In this document: positions 10,763 through 22,483 of the stretch, piece after piece
Numbering within the stretch: the stretch's first letter is position 1
Layout: each line of letters starts with the position of its first letter
NCBI GenBank assembly: GCA_001414485.1
Contig: LLEY01000017.1
Span: 434,001 to 498,000, forward strand
Source of the DNA: Calycina herbarum
Lineage: Eukaryota > Ascomycota > Leotiomycetes > Helotiales > Pezizellaceae
DNA: 64,000 nucleotides
Reading direction: 5' to 3'
Program-made: the position numbers and the translations under genes
The notes under the pieces: generated by a model
What the model saw: only the letters and a program-made list of their open reading frames with translations
Told to the model about the DNA's origin: nothing
The model's database searches: none

Positions 10763-13700
10763 TCAACTTCCGCTATCTGCTGCCCCGCCGCTATCTCCCG
10801 TCTTGATTGCCGATGACACGCTGATAGCTATCTTGTTCGGCTTTGCAGCAGAACTACCACCGTGCGACGTGAAGCTCTTTTTCCTTCTCAGAGTGTTGCT
10901 GGCATTGGATCCCACCGATCCCACCGATCCAACCGAACTACTCGAATTCCGGCGCTTGGAAGACAATAGCTTCGACAATTCATCATTGTCATCTTCATCT
11001 TCTCGCCTCCGCTTTTCCGACAGTCTTTCTGGTGGAGGCGGGCCAGCGCTTGAGAAAATATTTGGGCCAAGTTGGACTCTACCGACTACCTTGCTGCGAG
11101 GAAGGTCGTGATCAACATCGGGCTTCGTCAAGCCACTATTCATTCCCGGTTCCACATTTTCGTTTTCTTCGTCTGACGGGTAATCCACCAAAGGTTTGGA
11201 TGGTGGGGAGGCGCCGTTCGTGTTGGATTGAGTTCCCTCTGCAGCATGACTCTCCTTTTTGTCATCTTCGTCGTCATCAGATGTGTTAAAGTATTCCTCT
11301 TCTGCTGGATCAAGGTCCCTAATCCCGCTTTCATTTTCAAACCGTCCTCTGCCTGTCTCAGGTCGCTTTGGTGTATCCCCTCCTTCAGTATCTAAGAAAG
11401 AACTGTCCAAGGTCGTTGGATCAAATGTAGCAGCGTTGTCGTATCTATTGATAAAGACTTGGAATAAATCCACGTAAGTGATTTGTTCTAGCAGGGCCCG
11501 ATGGTTTTCGACGAGATGACTGACTAGGCTCCTGGTCTGGGTACTTCTGATGTATTCGAAAAACTCGAGACAGGCTGAATTCAACAGGTTGTCTCGAGGC
11601 ATACTTTCAATGATCAAGTCCAGGATTGGCTTGAAGAGATTCCCACCGGTCATGTGCTGATTGTAAAACTCATCTTGGAGTCCTATTAGATTGCGGAAGA
11701 ATTTCAAGGCAGCTAGGGGATGGTAAGTACAGTCATTTCAAAACAGTGGAAGAAAACTTACTAAGCTTCAAGTACTTTTCTGGGCTCGACAAAAGCTGAG
11801 CAATGCGTTCACCTAGGTGCTCCGAAAGCACAAAATACTTGCTGTGATGCGTATGTTGTCGAACGAAAAAGCAGAGTATTTCAATCAGATATATAAACAG
11901 CGAGACTTGCTGGACGGTGAAATTCATGTCCGTTCTATCCTTGAGGTCAACCAAGGGTTTGAAGAGCTTTTTTGCCGAGTCGTCATAGAAATCCTTCACG
12001 AATTCAGCCTGTTGTGGATCGACCTGCGGTCTTAATACCCTCTGTCCAAATTCACCACCTGCTCTAGAGGGATCTTGAGGAACATTTTGTTGTTGTTGGC
12101 CTGGGTCCAACAAGACCTTGATTGCATCGGCAATCTGTGCCTTGACGCCAAGATCCGCCTCCACAAGGAGGAGGTCTATCAGCGAATCCGTTAATGGTAC
12201 CTGCCTTTCGCTAATCTGCCTGAAGATAGTCTGTCGAATCATTTGAGGATCATGGTCAATCATCGAGACCAGTACATCTGTGGCACCTACTCGAACAGCA
12301 ACATCACTGTGGCGCAGTGCAAAAGTGATCACCGACAGAAGCCCATGCGCTAGAAAGTTGTTCAAGAGTGCGTTTCTTGGTTGAGGCTGAAGATTTTTTG
12401 CGATTGCGCAACACTGCTGAATAAAAAGAACCGCCTCCTTCTTGCGCTCCTGATTTGTTTCCTGTGGGCTAAATATACCGAACAGCTCCTTTAAGAATGG
12501 TGGATTCGACTGGATATGTTGGACAATGTCCACTTGCGCGAAAAAAATAAGGCTATTTAGCACAGAAAAGGTAGGATCATCCAGGATGCGGGCAAGGACG
12601 ACATCTTTGAGATACTGCAATCGATAAACCGTGTGAATCTTTTTCCGAATATCTTCGTCCTGAATTCGCACAACTTCCTTATATCTTCCCTCCTTACTAA
12701 GCCATTGTCGGTGGTTTGCCTTGTGGCTTGGAAAATCTGGGTCGTACTCGAGTGCACCCATAGCGCCAAGATACAGATCCTCCCTAACCACAAGTTCCAT
12801 GATTGAATTGTCGTTGAGGAGTATAAAAGTCTTCATTATGCTGCAGAGCTTATGCAGGCTGTTCAAGTCTTCCATGTCTTCGGCCATCTCCAACAAAGGT
12901 ACTATCTGCTTTATATAGTCGTCGGAAATGATGAATTTGGCCATGGCATCGCGTCCAGGATTGGTATTGTTGAGGGTTCGAACTTGGGATTCCACCTCTG
13001 GCAAGTTCCCAAGTGAAGGGACGGGTAGTGTTATTTGGTTGGAATAAGCATGGTCGAGGGGCATATCGTCGTCAAGAGCATCATCTGCGAGAGTTAGCGG
13101 GTTCTTTAAGCTGAAGAATGGCCTCAGACACAGGAAAGAGGGACGGAATAAGGGGATTATATACAGGATGGCCGCCTACCTGTTCCACTCATTTGTGAAA
13201 ACGTTTCTTGGATATTGCTCACGAATTTCCTATACAGCGTTTCCAAGTCAGTATTCGTTCACCACGATTTCACATGTTGGTGTTGGCAGCGGTACTGACC
13301 ATATTTGGGTACAGCCCTCGGCTTCCTGAAAACTAAGGGCCATGTCAACATTAGTTGAAGGTTCCGTCCATACTATCAGGGTTTCTGTTGACCATTGTTA
13401 GCCAACATGGCTTTCTGCCGATTTTGCTACGCAACCCACCTTGTTGTTTCTGGAACAAATCCTCCTTCACAATGCGTGTCTCTAATAATATGCGCTCTGG
13501 GTGGTCCTCCGATTGTACCACCACCCGCGGTTCCTCATGGCCGTTGGCATCGTTCTGGAACGCGCCCAAGTTAGCAATGAGCATTTAGAAATGCGCGACA
13601 AGGTCTACACTCGAAAGACGTGATGATAGACAGTTCAGGGTAGAAACTCTGAATGGCACATCACATACCAGTATTAATTCTGCGGTGCAGAATCCAGTGC

Positions 13701-13788
13701 CTCTATCAAACCAATCGCTGTTGCGCAGCTCATAGACTTTCACCCTCTTCTTGTTGCTCGGAGGATCAGGCACCGGCTGTGCCATCAT
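10763..13788 (-). CDS. PSY2: Protein phosphatase 4 regulatory subunit 3 (PSY2/SMEK/Falafel family)
   Basis: Targeting subunit of the PP4 phosphatase, acting mainly in the nucleus in DNA-damage checkpoint recovery. Six exons: 13669-13788, 13440-13554, 13300-13384, 13180-13229, 11762-13084 and 10763-11712, giving 880 residues. Joins reproduce the family sequence, for example ...QKQQ-ETLIVWTEP and QIW-KFVSNIQETF. An N-terminal EVH1/PH-like domain (about 14-125, with RVKVYELRNSDWFDRGTGFC) is followed by the SMK-1 domain (about 165-360, FIISDDYIKQIVPLLEMAED) and armadillo-like helices. The last ~200 residues are acidic and Ser-rich with basic clusters such as KRRRED and SSKRRN, likely nuclear signals. 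The frame stays open upstream of 13788 but has no earlier ATG; MMAQPVPDPP is the expected start. A short GGGATCGGT-type repeat at 10908-10930 encodes Gly-Ser-Val units. Confidence 0.93.
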
Positions 13789-16700
13789 CAAAGGTTGTAG
13801 TTCCCCTTCCAGCTCTTCTACAGAACTGCTCGCAATGTCTGCGTGTTGTTGAAGAGACAGCGGAACCTGGCTGGTGGCGATGGCCGTGAGCGCCACTTTG
13901 CGCAGATTTGGGGGTGGATGGTGAGATGGAAGGCGCGAGGGCGCGAGGCAACGAGCAACTCAGGTGAAGCCGGTTGTCATGTATAAATATCGCGTCAAAG
14001 GTAGGTGTATCGTGTCGTGGATCGCGTGCGGGGGAAGGACCTAAGAAGGCGTCGTTGGGTATTCGGCGGGATGGGTGGTTCGTGTGGTTGTGAAGTTGCG
14101 ACCAGACGGGAAGAGAGGCTCGCCGCGCCAGCGTGATATGCCGAACTTCTCGGGTAGCTGACCCTAGCTGTCAACGACGGACTTTAAACGGACCACGTTG
14201 GTTCATTAATTGCAATTAATTGTACAGTAGGGTTGAGATAATTTGAATAAATGACCGATAACCTTTTGTCTTCTCTCGAGGGAATCGACTGGGAGACTTC
14301 TCCAGGCTTTGCTTTGCGCACCGTTCCAGCATCGTCACGTTTTGAGTGCGCCTATCTGAGCTGAGGTGATAGCTGTCTAAATATAGGCGGAGCCGCTCGA
14401 TAGCGTCATGAGGTTTCAGGAAGGTCCCTCGAGAGTTAAAAATATCACGTCGAGACGCGACTCTTTTCAAAATATTTGTTGTTGACTTTCGACTTTTCAA
14501 CCCACCCACCAAAACTCGATATCTGTATGCCCTCATCTTTATATTATTTTATTTATCCATAAACAATTTCTTATTTTTATTTCTCTACGCGTATAATTCT
14601 CATCGTTTTAAAGACACGAAGATTTTTTCGTCCGGCCTGGCTAGCTAGATAGCGATCACCCCGCTATCAACAATTTGTGTTACGATGTCAACACCATCCG
14701 ATGTTTGAACCCCCTTTTCACGTCCGTATTTCCAAATTTATTTCACAAACCAAAATATATCTCACGAAATCTTGCGATGACAACCTAGAATTCTGGAGTT
14801 GGTTCTTTTATAAGAGAGAGGCACTAGGTATTCGTAAAACTCGTCGAGAGTAGAATACCTTTTGGCTCTCTACGCTTCACTCTATGACCTTAGATATTCG
14901 ACCCAAGACTTATAAAATCAATTCCATTGTCCTAAAAGGCTCGAATAAGAAATTTATATTGCCTTTATTCTTTAAAAGGAGTTGGGAGAAGTGTAGAAGA
15001 GCAAGGCTTAGGTCACGAATTTCTACTTGGATTTGGCCGGGTCGTGCCTTCCCTACGACACTTTGGAAAGAGGACTTTGAGCTCGTGTCGCGAAGGCCCA
15101 GACCAACCTAATTTTCTGTCATTCAAGCCAGGGAAGGAACGACGACCTCGCGGTGGACTTCCAAGGCGGCAGTAAATAAATACATTGCCTGTCGTTCGAA
15201 CTTTCCAGTATTTTGGCACTTGATTGTTCCAAAACACCTAGGTTAATACGCTTAAGTGCGTAGGATAATTTACTTGAATTACTCTAAAAAGTTTGAACAA
15301 CGAGGACTAGGTGGGCAGGTACGAACCTGATGTAGTTACTGCCACCTTTAATGTCCATCGGCGGACGACTTCTTAAGCTCGATGGGGAAGAGAGGAGGGA
15401 GTATAAACTCTGCCCCACCTGCCATCACTTCTTTGCGGCTCTAATGTCAACTCTAAAAACCCCACGTGTTCTTCTCTGGCTTAATATATAATATTTTAGA
15501 CTATGTTTAGGAGTTGCAGGAGAGGGCTGTCCTTGTTACTTATGGCGGGAGACCAACTCTTGTTTTCTCCCACAAACTCCCGAGGCCAGCATCGAGCGAG
15601 ATAGGATATCTCAAGGAAGATCCTCGTCCGTATCCCGTTTTCGCTTTTCTCAATTCATTGACGCTGTCATCCAGACTCTGCAGGTCATTGTCCAACCGAC
15701 AATATTTGAGGCCAACGAATTCCAACAGCTTCTTATCTATCAATTCTCGTCGCTGTTGTAACCAACCAATTTTCAACTGGGTTTGGTCTCACCGCTTCAA
15801 GCCGCAATTGAGGGCTTACAGGTACAGATACGGTCTGTATGATGGGTGACGGCACAATGCCCGTTGAGGGAGTTGCGGATATACTTCGTAGAGCCTTCTA
15901 AAGACCCGATGAGGGATGACGAAGAAAACAAAGATGTGATGTGATATTCTCCCCGTACGCGATTACAACGCAGACTCCCATGATACCAACTGGGATGACA
16001 TCCGACGAAGAAATTCAAGCCGAGGCCAGGTATTTCCCAGTAAAAAGAAAACTGCTGCAGCTTTCCTCTTGCCCACGTATCAAAATCAAGACAAGGTAAC
16101 CGTGCATAAGATTATGCATGCATATCTTCCAGGTATCAAAAGATTCTCGAGGACGATTGGGTTGATAGGCAACAAGACACAAAACCTTGGGCTGAAAAAG
16201 CGTCGTGCTCCGGTTCTAAATTTTAGGGCGTTGCTATTTTTTGGAGTTTGAGGCGAAGGCAATGGTGTTCAGATATCTGTGAAACCGTACCTGGAGAAAT
16301 GCTTGGATGACTGACAGCAGGCTCAGCCCCTCCGAAAGGCACCCTCGAGGCACTCACAAAAATCAGTCACCAAAAATATTCCTGTGGTATCTCATACGAC
16401 CGGCTCTTCGTAAACACAAACCAAACAAACGCCTGTGTGGGGCCTAATGATCAGACGGACCCAAGATTGGAGAAGCTGGGTTACATTGCAATCGTCTCCG
16501 ATGCGGCGATGCACTTGATAATAATTGATCCCTGGGGTAATCCATCAATTGACAAGGGGGTAATATTGGTATATGACAGCATTGAGAGCTTTTATGAAAC
16601 ATGGCCGGGTTGCTGAGAGACATCGATAAGGAATTCCGAAGATAGTCAGGAACACGACGAAAACCGACAAAATTAGAGGAACACTGAAAGATCTGTACTA

Positions 16701-19301
16701 TTTTATTCGGGATTTTGATCAGTATCATATGATCAAGGTGATCGACAAGTCCAAGAAATATTTTCCGCTGCAATGGTAAGTAAGGGAGCCCAGGTGGCAG
16801 GCAAGTGGATTGAGGCGCGGGGGTCGCTTTCTAACAATATAATATCTCACTCACATGCAGTGAACTGAATTGGCAGAGGCCTGTTGTTGTACAGTCGTAT
16901 AAACACCGGCCAATTTCCGCCAGATATTCTCGTTGAAGATTATGAGTTGTATTTTGGCGTATTTGGGGTCGGTTCTGGCTGAGCTGAGCCCACCAACTTG
17001 AGTTGCATATGCCGTTAGCAAGCCATTCTACCAATACGGTTTCCGTATTCACTATGCATGTTTATCGTCCCTATTCTCCGCAATTCTCCATTCAGTGCCT
17101 ATGCCACGAGTATGGCCCGTTGTATATTTCCCACAGATATAACTTGTTGGTACGTACAAATTGGATCCATCCAAAAGTCAATAGTCCAACACGCTTGTCA
17201 TGGACCGAATGGTGAGGACAGCCGCACAATCACAGCTGCATGTAAGCCGTGTTTGACAACGCATACTTGATATTGTTGAGGATAAGAGAACTGGGTCTTC
17301 ATTTCGCCAGAAGGCGGCTCGGGATTTCAAAGAATGTTTTCATTGATGGGCGGTACGACGATGATAGGATCGAGACCGGTAACACAATTGGCAAGCTGTC
17401 TGAGCGTAGCCGAGTGGGTTGAGTGATGGAGCTGTCAGCCTCTGTCATGGCTTGTAGTTATCGAGAACTAAGACTCTCAGGGTGGCTGCAGTGTGGTTGT
17501 TCCACTTTTGGGAATCAAGTTTTGGATTGTCTATCTTTCGCTATGGTTGCTCGCTGACAGTAGTGTCATCTCTAGTCCAAGCACTGGCTTCCGACGTTCT
17601 GGGCCGGGATGTGGGATAGTTGTGCCGAGAAGAACAGTCCCAGTTTTCGTTCAGACTGTTTTGAAAGCAGACTCTTTACTTTATAACTTTTTCGTTAACT
17701 GATGGAAGTTGGCGATAGCTTCTCGATGTGGAGAGGGATTTCATGTCTCTTTTATGATATTCAATTAGCCTAGAACTTTCAATACTGCAAGAAAGCGACT
17801 ATTCGGAAAGAAGCCCTGAAATAGATTGATCAGATCGAGGAAGCAGCAAGCGCATACCTAAGTACGAGAATCCTCGCAGGGCGTTCCATCGAGAACCGGT
17901 CTGTCGCTTACCAACCAGCCAGAAGGCCTGATTTCTCAAGGCCCCCTGAACCAGCCCCCTGAACCAGCCCCGGTTGAGTGGGATTTCGCCTCTCTGTTTG
18001 GCAGACCAAAGTGCTTGTGTGGTTCGGCCTGCATGGCAAGAAAGGCATGGGAAATACGGACACACCAGCATTGCAACATGGTGGCATGGCTCTGGAGTCT
18101 TGGTCTCTCCCGGCCACACAAGAAACGCCAACCAATTCATCCGTGGACGTGGGATATTCGCCAGGAAGTAGATTGCTCCCACGTTTGTCTTCCGAATTCC
18201 GAACATCACCATCACCGCCTCTGGTGTGCCATCAAGAGGATGTTTGGTCTGGAGTTTTGGGGGTGGTACAGGGCTGGACAGAGGGAGTTGGTGTTGACAG
18301 GTTCAGGCAACATTGGGTTGACTCCTCGCTCCAAATGCCGCCAAGGAGGCACCGACGCCGAGGACCCCGAGAGACGACAGAACAGGCCTCCTGGGGGGGC
18401 TTCTGCTGCTAAGCTGCATAAAGCAATATTTGTTTCCTTTTTCTGGCTTGCTGGCCTTGAGGCTGCCAATCTGGATCAAACCGAGCGCCGTCCCGCGAAG
18501 CTGAACGCCCCACGCGCATGCAGCAGTGTGGTGGAGGGAGCTGGTCGCTGGAACTGGAACTGGAACTGGACGGGAACCTAAAAGGCAGGGTGGGTAGGTA
18601 GGTAGGTAGGTAGGCTAGACAGGTAGGGGATTTATTTTATTACAAGAGCAACACCACCACCGTTCGCAACTTCGCCCCTCCACTCGTACACGCTCAACCT
18701 GCGAGGGCTCCTTTAGGTATCGATCTCCTACTCTCCTACTCTCCTACTCTCCGCGAAACCCGCCGTCTACCTACATCACCATACATACTTGATTCAAATT
18801 CCATGTCCATCTTGCATCTGCATTGAACCTTGGAACTCGCTCCTTTTTCCTTGCCAACCTCTCCCGCCCCCGTGCTGCCGCTTCCTTGATAGGCTTATAT
18901 CTGGGGCCATCCCCCTCACCTTCCAGCCTTTCACCTTCTTTCTCCAAACCAACTACTTTTCCGTCTAAGGTATATATCACTCGTATTTTTCCGTCAGGGC
19001 AATAACTAAGACCATTCCTCAGTACCTACTCGACCTTATATACGATCCGCGCTATCCGAGGCTACCTCCCGTCTCTCGTTTGCTGCACAGCAACCTCGAT
19101 CTTTTTCACCAAATTTGTACTATAAGCCTTGTTCTCACCAAAAGCCTCGTAATCAGATTCTTCACGACCTTTCAACTCGTCGTCTCTCCGGCCTCATATT
19201 TCTTTTATCTAGAAGCCGACCCCGCGGTCACGCCTTCTCCAAGTCCCGTGCAATTGCGTGGTTCATAACACCCTCGATCTCTCCAAAACACCTTCGTCAA
19301 A
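13789..19301. other. Gene-poor 5.5 kb interval
   Basis: Contains the PSY2 promoter, a MITE (15147-15366), and a stretch at about 15.5-17.4 kb with short coding-like pieces in shifting frames (see findings) but no intact gene. A direct duplication CCCCCTGAACCAG occurs at 17943-17968. Short simple repeats lie at 18549-18569 (GGAACT), 18594-18613 (TAGG) and 18726-18752 (CTACTCTC), probably in the leader of the gene at 19302. Confidence 0.5.
15147..15366 (+). mobile_element. MITE family A, copy 2
   Basis: About 220 bp with inverted ends. The left end reads CTCGCGGTGGACTTCCAAGG then CGGCAGTAAATA; the right end read inward is CGATGGACATTAAAGGTGGC then AGTAACTA. The interior shares TTGTTC.AAACACC.AGGTTAATA and GAACAACGAGGACTAGGTGG with the 41.6 kb copy. 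There is no transposase frame, so it is non-autonomous. Confidence 0.82.
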
Positions 19302-20236
19302 ATGTCCGTCTTCTCAAAAATCAAGCAGAGCAGGAAAGCCGCAAAAGAGCACAAGGCAAAGACGGCGGAGAAGGGAAAAGAAAATGAGCCCGTCAAAGTC
19401 CCCTACAAGCACATCCCAAAGCATGCTGCCGTTGACGCACTCAGTGGTGCTCCCTCGAGTTGGAAGCATGAAGATCGGTCCAAGATCAAGCAACAGCATC
19501 AAAGGAGAAGTCAGATGGCTTTGAGTCGACCCCCAAGCACTCTTTCTACAACCTCATTCGCCAACGCAGCCGCCGGTCCCAGTTCAAGTTCAACTTCAAT
19601 GCCTGCACTGCCACGAAATAGTAGTTACAATAGCTACAACCCAACATGGTTTGACCGAGGAGGGGATGTCTATCACTCACACCCACATGATTCTGCACAA
19701 CGACGACCACAAAAGGCCCGAGGACATTCGTACAATGATTCTGGTCTTGGCGCTAGTATTGGACCTTCGCCTCTGGCCTCGAATATTCACAGCGAAGGTA
19801 TTTCAAGTCTTTCTTCTATTCTCAAGAAAATTCCATGGATCAATCGTAACGTTGGACCATAAAACCGCTAACACTCATAGTAGAAGTCTCTGCCGCAGAA
19901 AGCTCTGGTAACAGTACGACATCAAACTCTTCCGACAATCTGGAAATTAAGCACACAACACATTCAACTCCCATGCCACAGAGACCTGCCTTTGAGAGAC
20001 CCAACTCGGGCTCACACCGCGGCTCGATCCGACCACAGGCCATTGTATACGCCGAGAAAGACATTTTTGACCGTCTGCACACAAGTACCACGAGGAAGCT
20101 CGGGGAGGCACCCATCTCTCCCGCAGGACAGATCAAAGCACCAGTCGTAGCTTCGAGCCCAGCCGTACAGGAGCCTAAACAAAAGAAGCAGCGATGGAGT
20201 CTGATGGGCAAAAGAAACAGTGCTATTGCATCCTGA
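19302..20236 (+). CDS. Conserved hypothetical basic, low-complexity protein
   Basis: Two exons, 19302-19797 and 19881-20236, give 283 residues; the intron starts GTATTT, has a GCTAAC branch site and ends TCATAG. The N-terminus is Lys-rich (MSVFSKIKQSRKAAKEHKAK) and leads into KVPYKHIPKHAAVDALSGAPSSWK, which resembles a block I associate with uncharacterised proteins of filamentous ascomycetes. The rest is Ser/Pro/His-rich and probably disordered, ending KQKKQRWSLMGKRNSAIAS. There is no signal peptide, membrane segment or catalytic motif. The function is unknown, and I do not assign one. Its leader region (18.6-19.3 kb) is pyrimidine-rich, as often seen before fungal starts. Confidence 0.75.
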
Positions 20237-22064
20237 TTCTTTCAGTCTCGGAATCACGAAAAAAGTACCCCCACGAACGGAACATGCCAGAGAGACGCGA
20301 CATTCGGCCAGCTACAGGATGGAAGCAGTGGGGTGTGGTGGATTCTGAGATCCCTTCTTTTCTCTAATGACTTGATCTTTCCCTGCAGGTCTGGGGGAAC
20401 CGGCATCACTGCATAATACATGCAGGTTATATTACACGTGCAGATTTATATTGATCCTCAACATATGCATGTCAACCACACGATCTTTCATCTGGTAACA
20501 ACAACCAAAAACACTTTTCATTTGTCATCTTGATTCTGGATCAACCGCCCCTTTTTCTGCGGATGGTCCCTTTAAGCGATTTTTCTGTACGTTTCCAGGA
20601 GGGGGATGCCACGCTACGACAACGAGGGAGATACTTGTCGAACCTTGGCGCGGATGTGCCGTTACAATCTGCACAGAACGATTATCGTGGAAGGAGAGTG
20701 GGATCAACAATCTCGTGGATTGGCGGCTATTGAGTGGTAGTGCAAACACTTTTATGACGTCTTGCTTTCATTGAGGAGTTTTTATAGATGGATGATCAGG
20801 AATTGATCTATGGGATTTATTTTCGAGGGGAAGAAACTTTGTTCTGTGAGAAAGGGTTGGACAATGGGTTGCACTAGGAGAGGGATGATTGCTTTAGTGA
20901 CGAACTTTCCGGATACAATTCTTTGGCTGAGATTTTTATGAGCAGCAGGAAATGAATACCAGTCCTTCTCGCACTTTCTCATGATGTAGTATAAGTCACT
21001 TTGGTAGTCCACCTTGTAATAGTACCTTCTTAATATTTCCCCAGCTTTCTCATCCCGCGTGCCTTCTATTCACCCTCATCTCGCCTCGCCTGGAAGAACT
21101 CCGAGGTCGCCATGAGCAAAATTTATGGACAAGACACTCGTACAAAGCTCAACAACGGCTTCCAGCAACTCCCATGCAAGTTTCCCATCGCAGAGAAGCA
21201 CCATCACAATCTTTGAAACTCATATTCAGTGTTATGTTCTCCATCACAGCATCAAAAACACCACTTTCTCATCAGCAGTGCCTGAGACATTTGTTTCCCG
21301 CACTCGAGCTTTCTTCCTCGTATCTTCCTGAAACATAACCATATAGGTCGAAGAAAGGGCTGATAAGCATTTGTGTCACAGACAAGCTTTCCTACCCCCT
21401 TCTTTTCTTTGCTTTTGAGTGGCAGGTTTTATTGGGGGGAGAAACAGAAACATGGAGAATTCCGCGTGGAGGCTTGTAGAGGCTGAGACAAAGCTGTTTC
21501 TACACCTGGTTTCTCGTTTTTGGTCGGGGACTCGGGAATGTTTGAGACATTTTCTTTTTGGAAGTTGGAAGTTGGAAAGGGGAGATGGATGTTGAGCGTG
21601 GGGGTTGGGGGTTTTGTGTCTTGGTATGGGCGCTTACATGGTTTTATGTTGTGTTCTTGGGTTTCTGAATTTATGAAATTACTTCAAGGTGTCCAGTATT
21701 ACGAGTTTGTCTTTTAAGGAGAGGATATATTTATTTCCACGTGACGTAAAATAGGTGTTGTTCTTGTGACAGGTCCGTTTTACCTCATCACCCGCGGCAA
21801 GAGCGTCTCACTCCTTCATCCTTCCTTCTTTATCAACCAAACATCCTCATCGAATTGTTGGAAGCTTCATGTGACTCTCCACAATCCGTATGCAAGTCTT
21901 CTTCAACAGACCAAGGTGACTGGAGCATACATGGCGCAAAGGAGCATCTCACAGCCCATGTTCAGTTCTCAGTGGCGCCTTCCAGTGATGATGGCAGCTT
22001 GAGTTCGAAGTCGAGATTGCTCTTTTTGTTTGCCATTCCATGATTGCTATTTCCACGAGGGCGA
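20237..22064. other. Intergenic region, no gene seen
   Basis: 1.8 kb of non-coding DNA between the hypothetical gene and the HET locus. The short ATG frame at 21125-21331 is Ser/Thr-rich without any recognisable feature and is not called. Confidence 0.4.
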
Positions 22065-22466
22065 ATGTTCGCACTATTTTCTCGAGTTATTTTCTTTCAG
22101 CAAGCCCTCTTATCTTTTTTTCTTTCTAGGTTCAAATCATTGGCTTTTGCGCACCAATTTCTAAACTGTTCTCGAATAATTATCCTCAACAACAATGCTA
22201 GTAGAATGGATGTACAGAAATCAATGAATGAACCTCTTCCATCCCTCTCGAAGAAAGAATTCGCTTTCTGGATACAGAAAGTTAGCAGGAAATTCTTCCG
22301 AATAGTGGAAAATGGAATAGATGAGTTTTGCTACGAGTGTGAAGGAAAGAGCTGTATTGTCTTTGTCATAATTGGTATATTACTACCCTTGGTGGGATTT
22401 TCACTTCCTCGCTGTTATCTACTGCATACCTGCCACGAACGGAACTTCAGCAAGGTCATCGATTGA
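22065..22466 (+). CDS. Possible small membrane-type ORF just upstream of the HET gene
   Basis: An open frame with ATGs at 22065 (133 codons) and 22206 (86 codons) ends at 22466, only 17 nt before the HET start codon. The product would have one strong hydrophobic segment (SCIVFVIIGILLPLVGFSL) near its C-terminus and a short Cys/His-containing tail. No domain is recognised. It could be an upstream ORF in the HET leader, a separate short gene, or chance. A splice joining it in frame to the HET protein was sought: the only GT...AG pair near the junction would make an intron of about 24 nt, too short to be credible. Confidence 0.25.
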   Translation: MFALFSRVIFFQQALLSFFLSRFKSLAFAHQFLNCSRIIILNNNASRMDVQKSMNEPLPSLSKKEFAFWIQKVSRKFFRIVENGIDEFCYECEGKSCIVFVIIGILLPLVGFSLPRCYLLHTCHERNFSKVID

Positions 22467-22483
22467 TATCCTGCTCAGTCAAT

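Noticed and set aside
17405..17500. tRNA-like stretch containing GCCGAGTGG..TTGAG, resembling a Ser/Leu tRNA D arm
   Set aside because: No acceptor-stem pairing, anticodon arm or GGTTCGANTCC box follows at the right distance.
17799..18470. Overlapping open frames on both strands around 18 kb
   Set aside because: GC-richer DNA with a short direct duplication opens several frames at once; none has an ATG plus recognisable domain.
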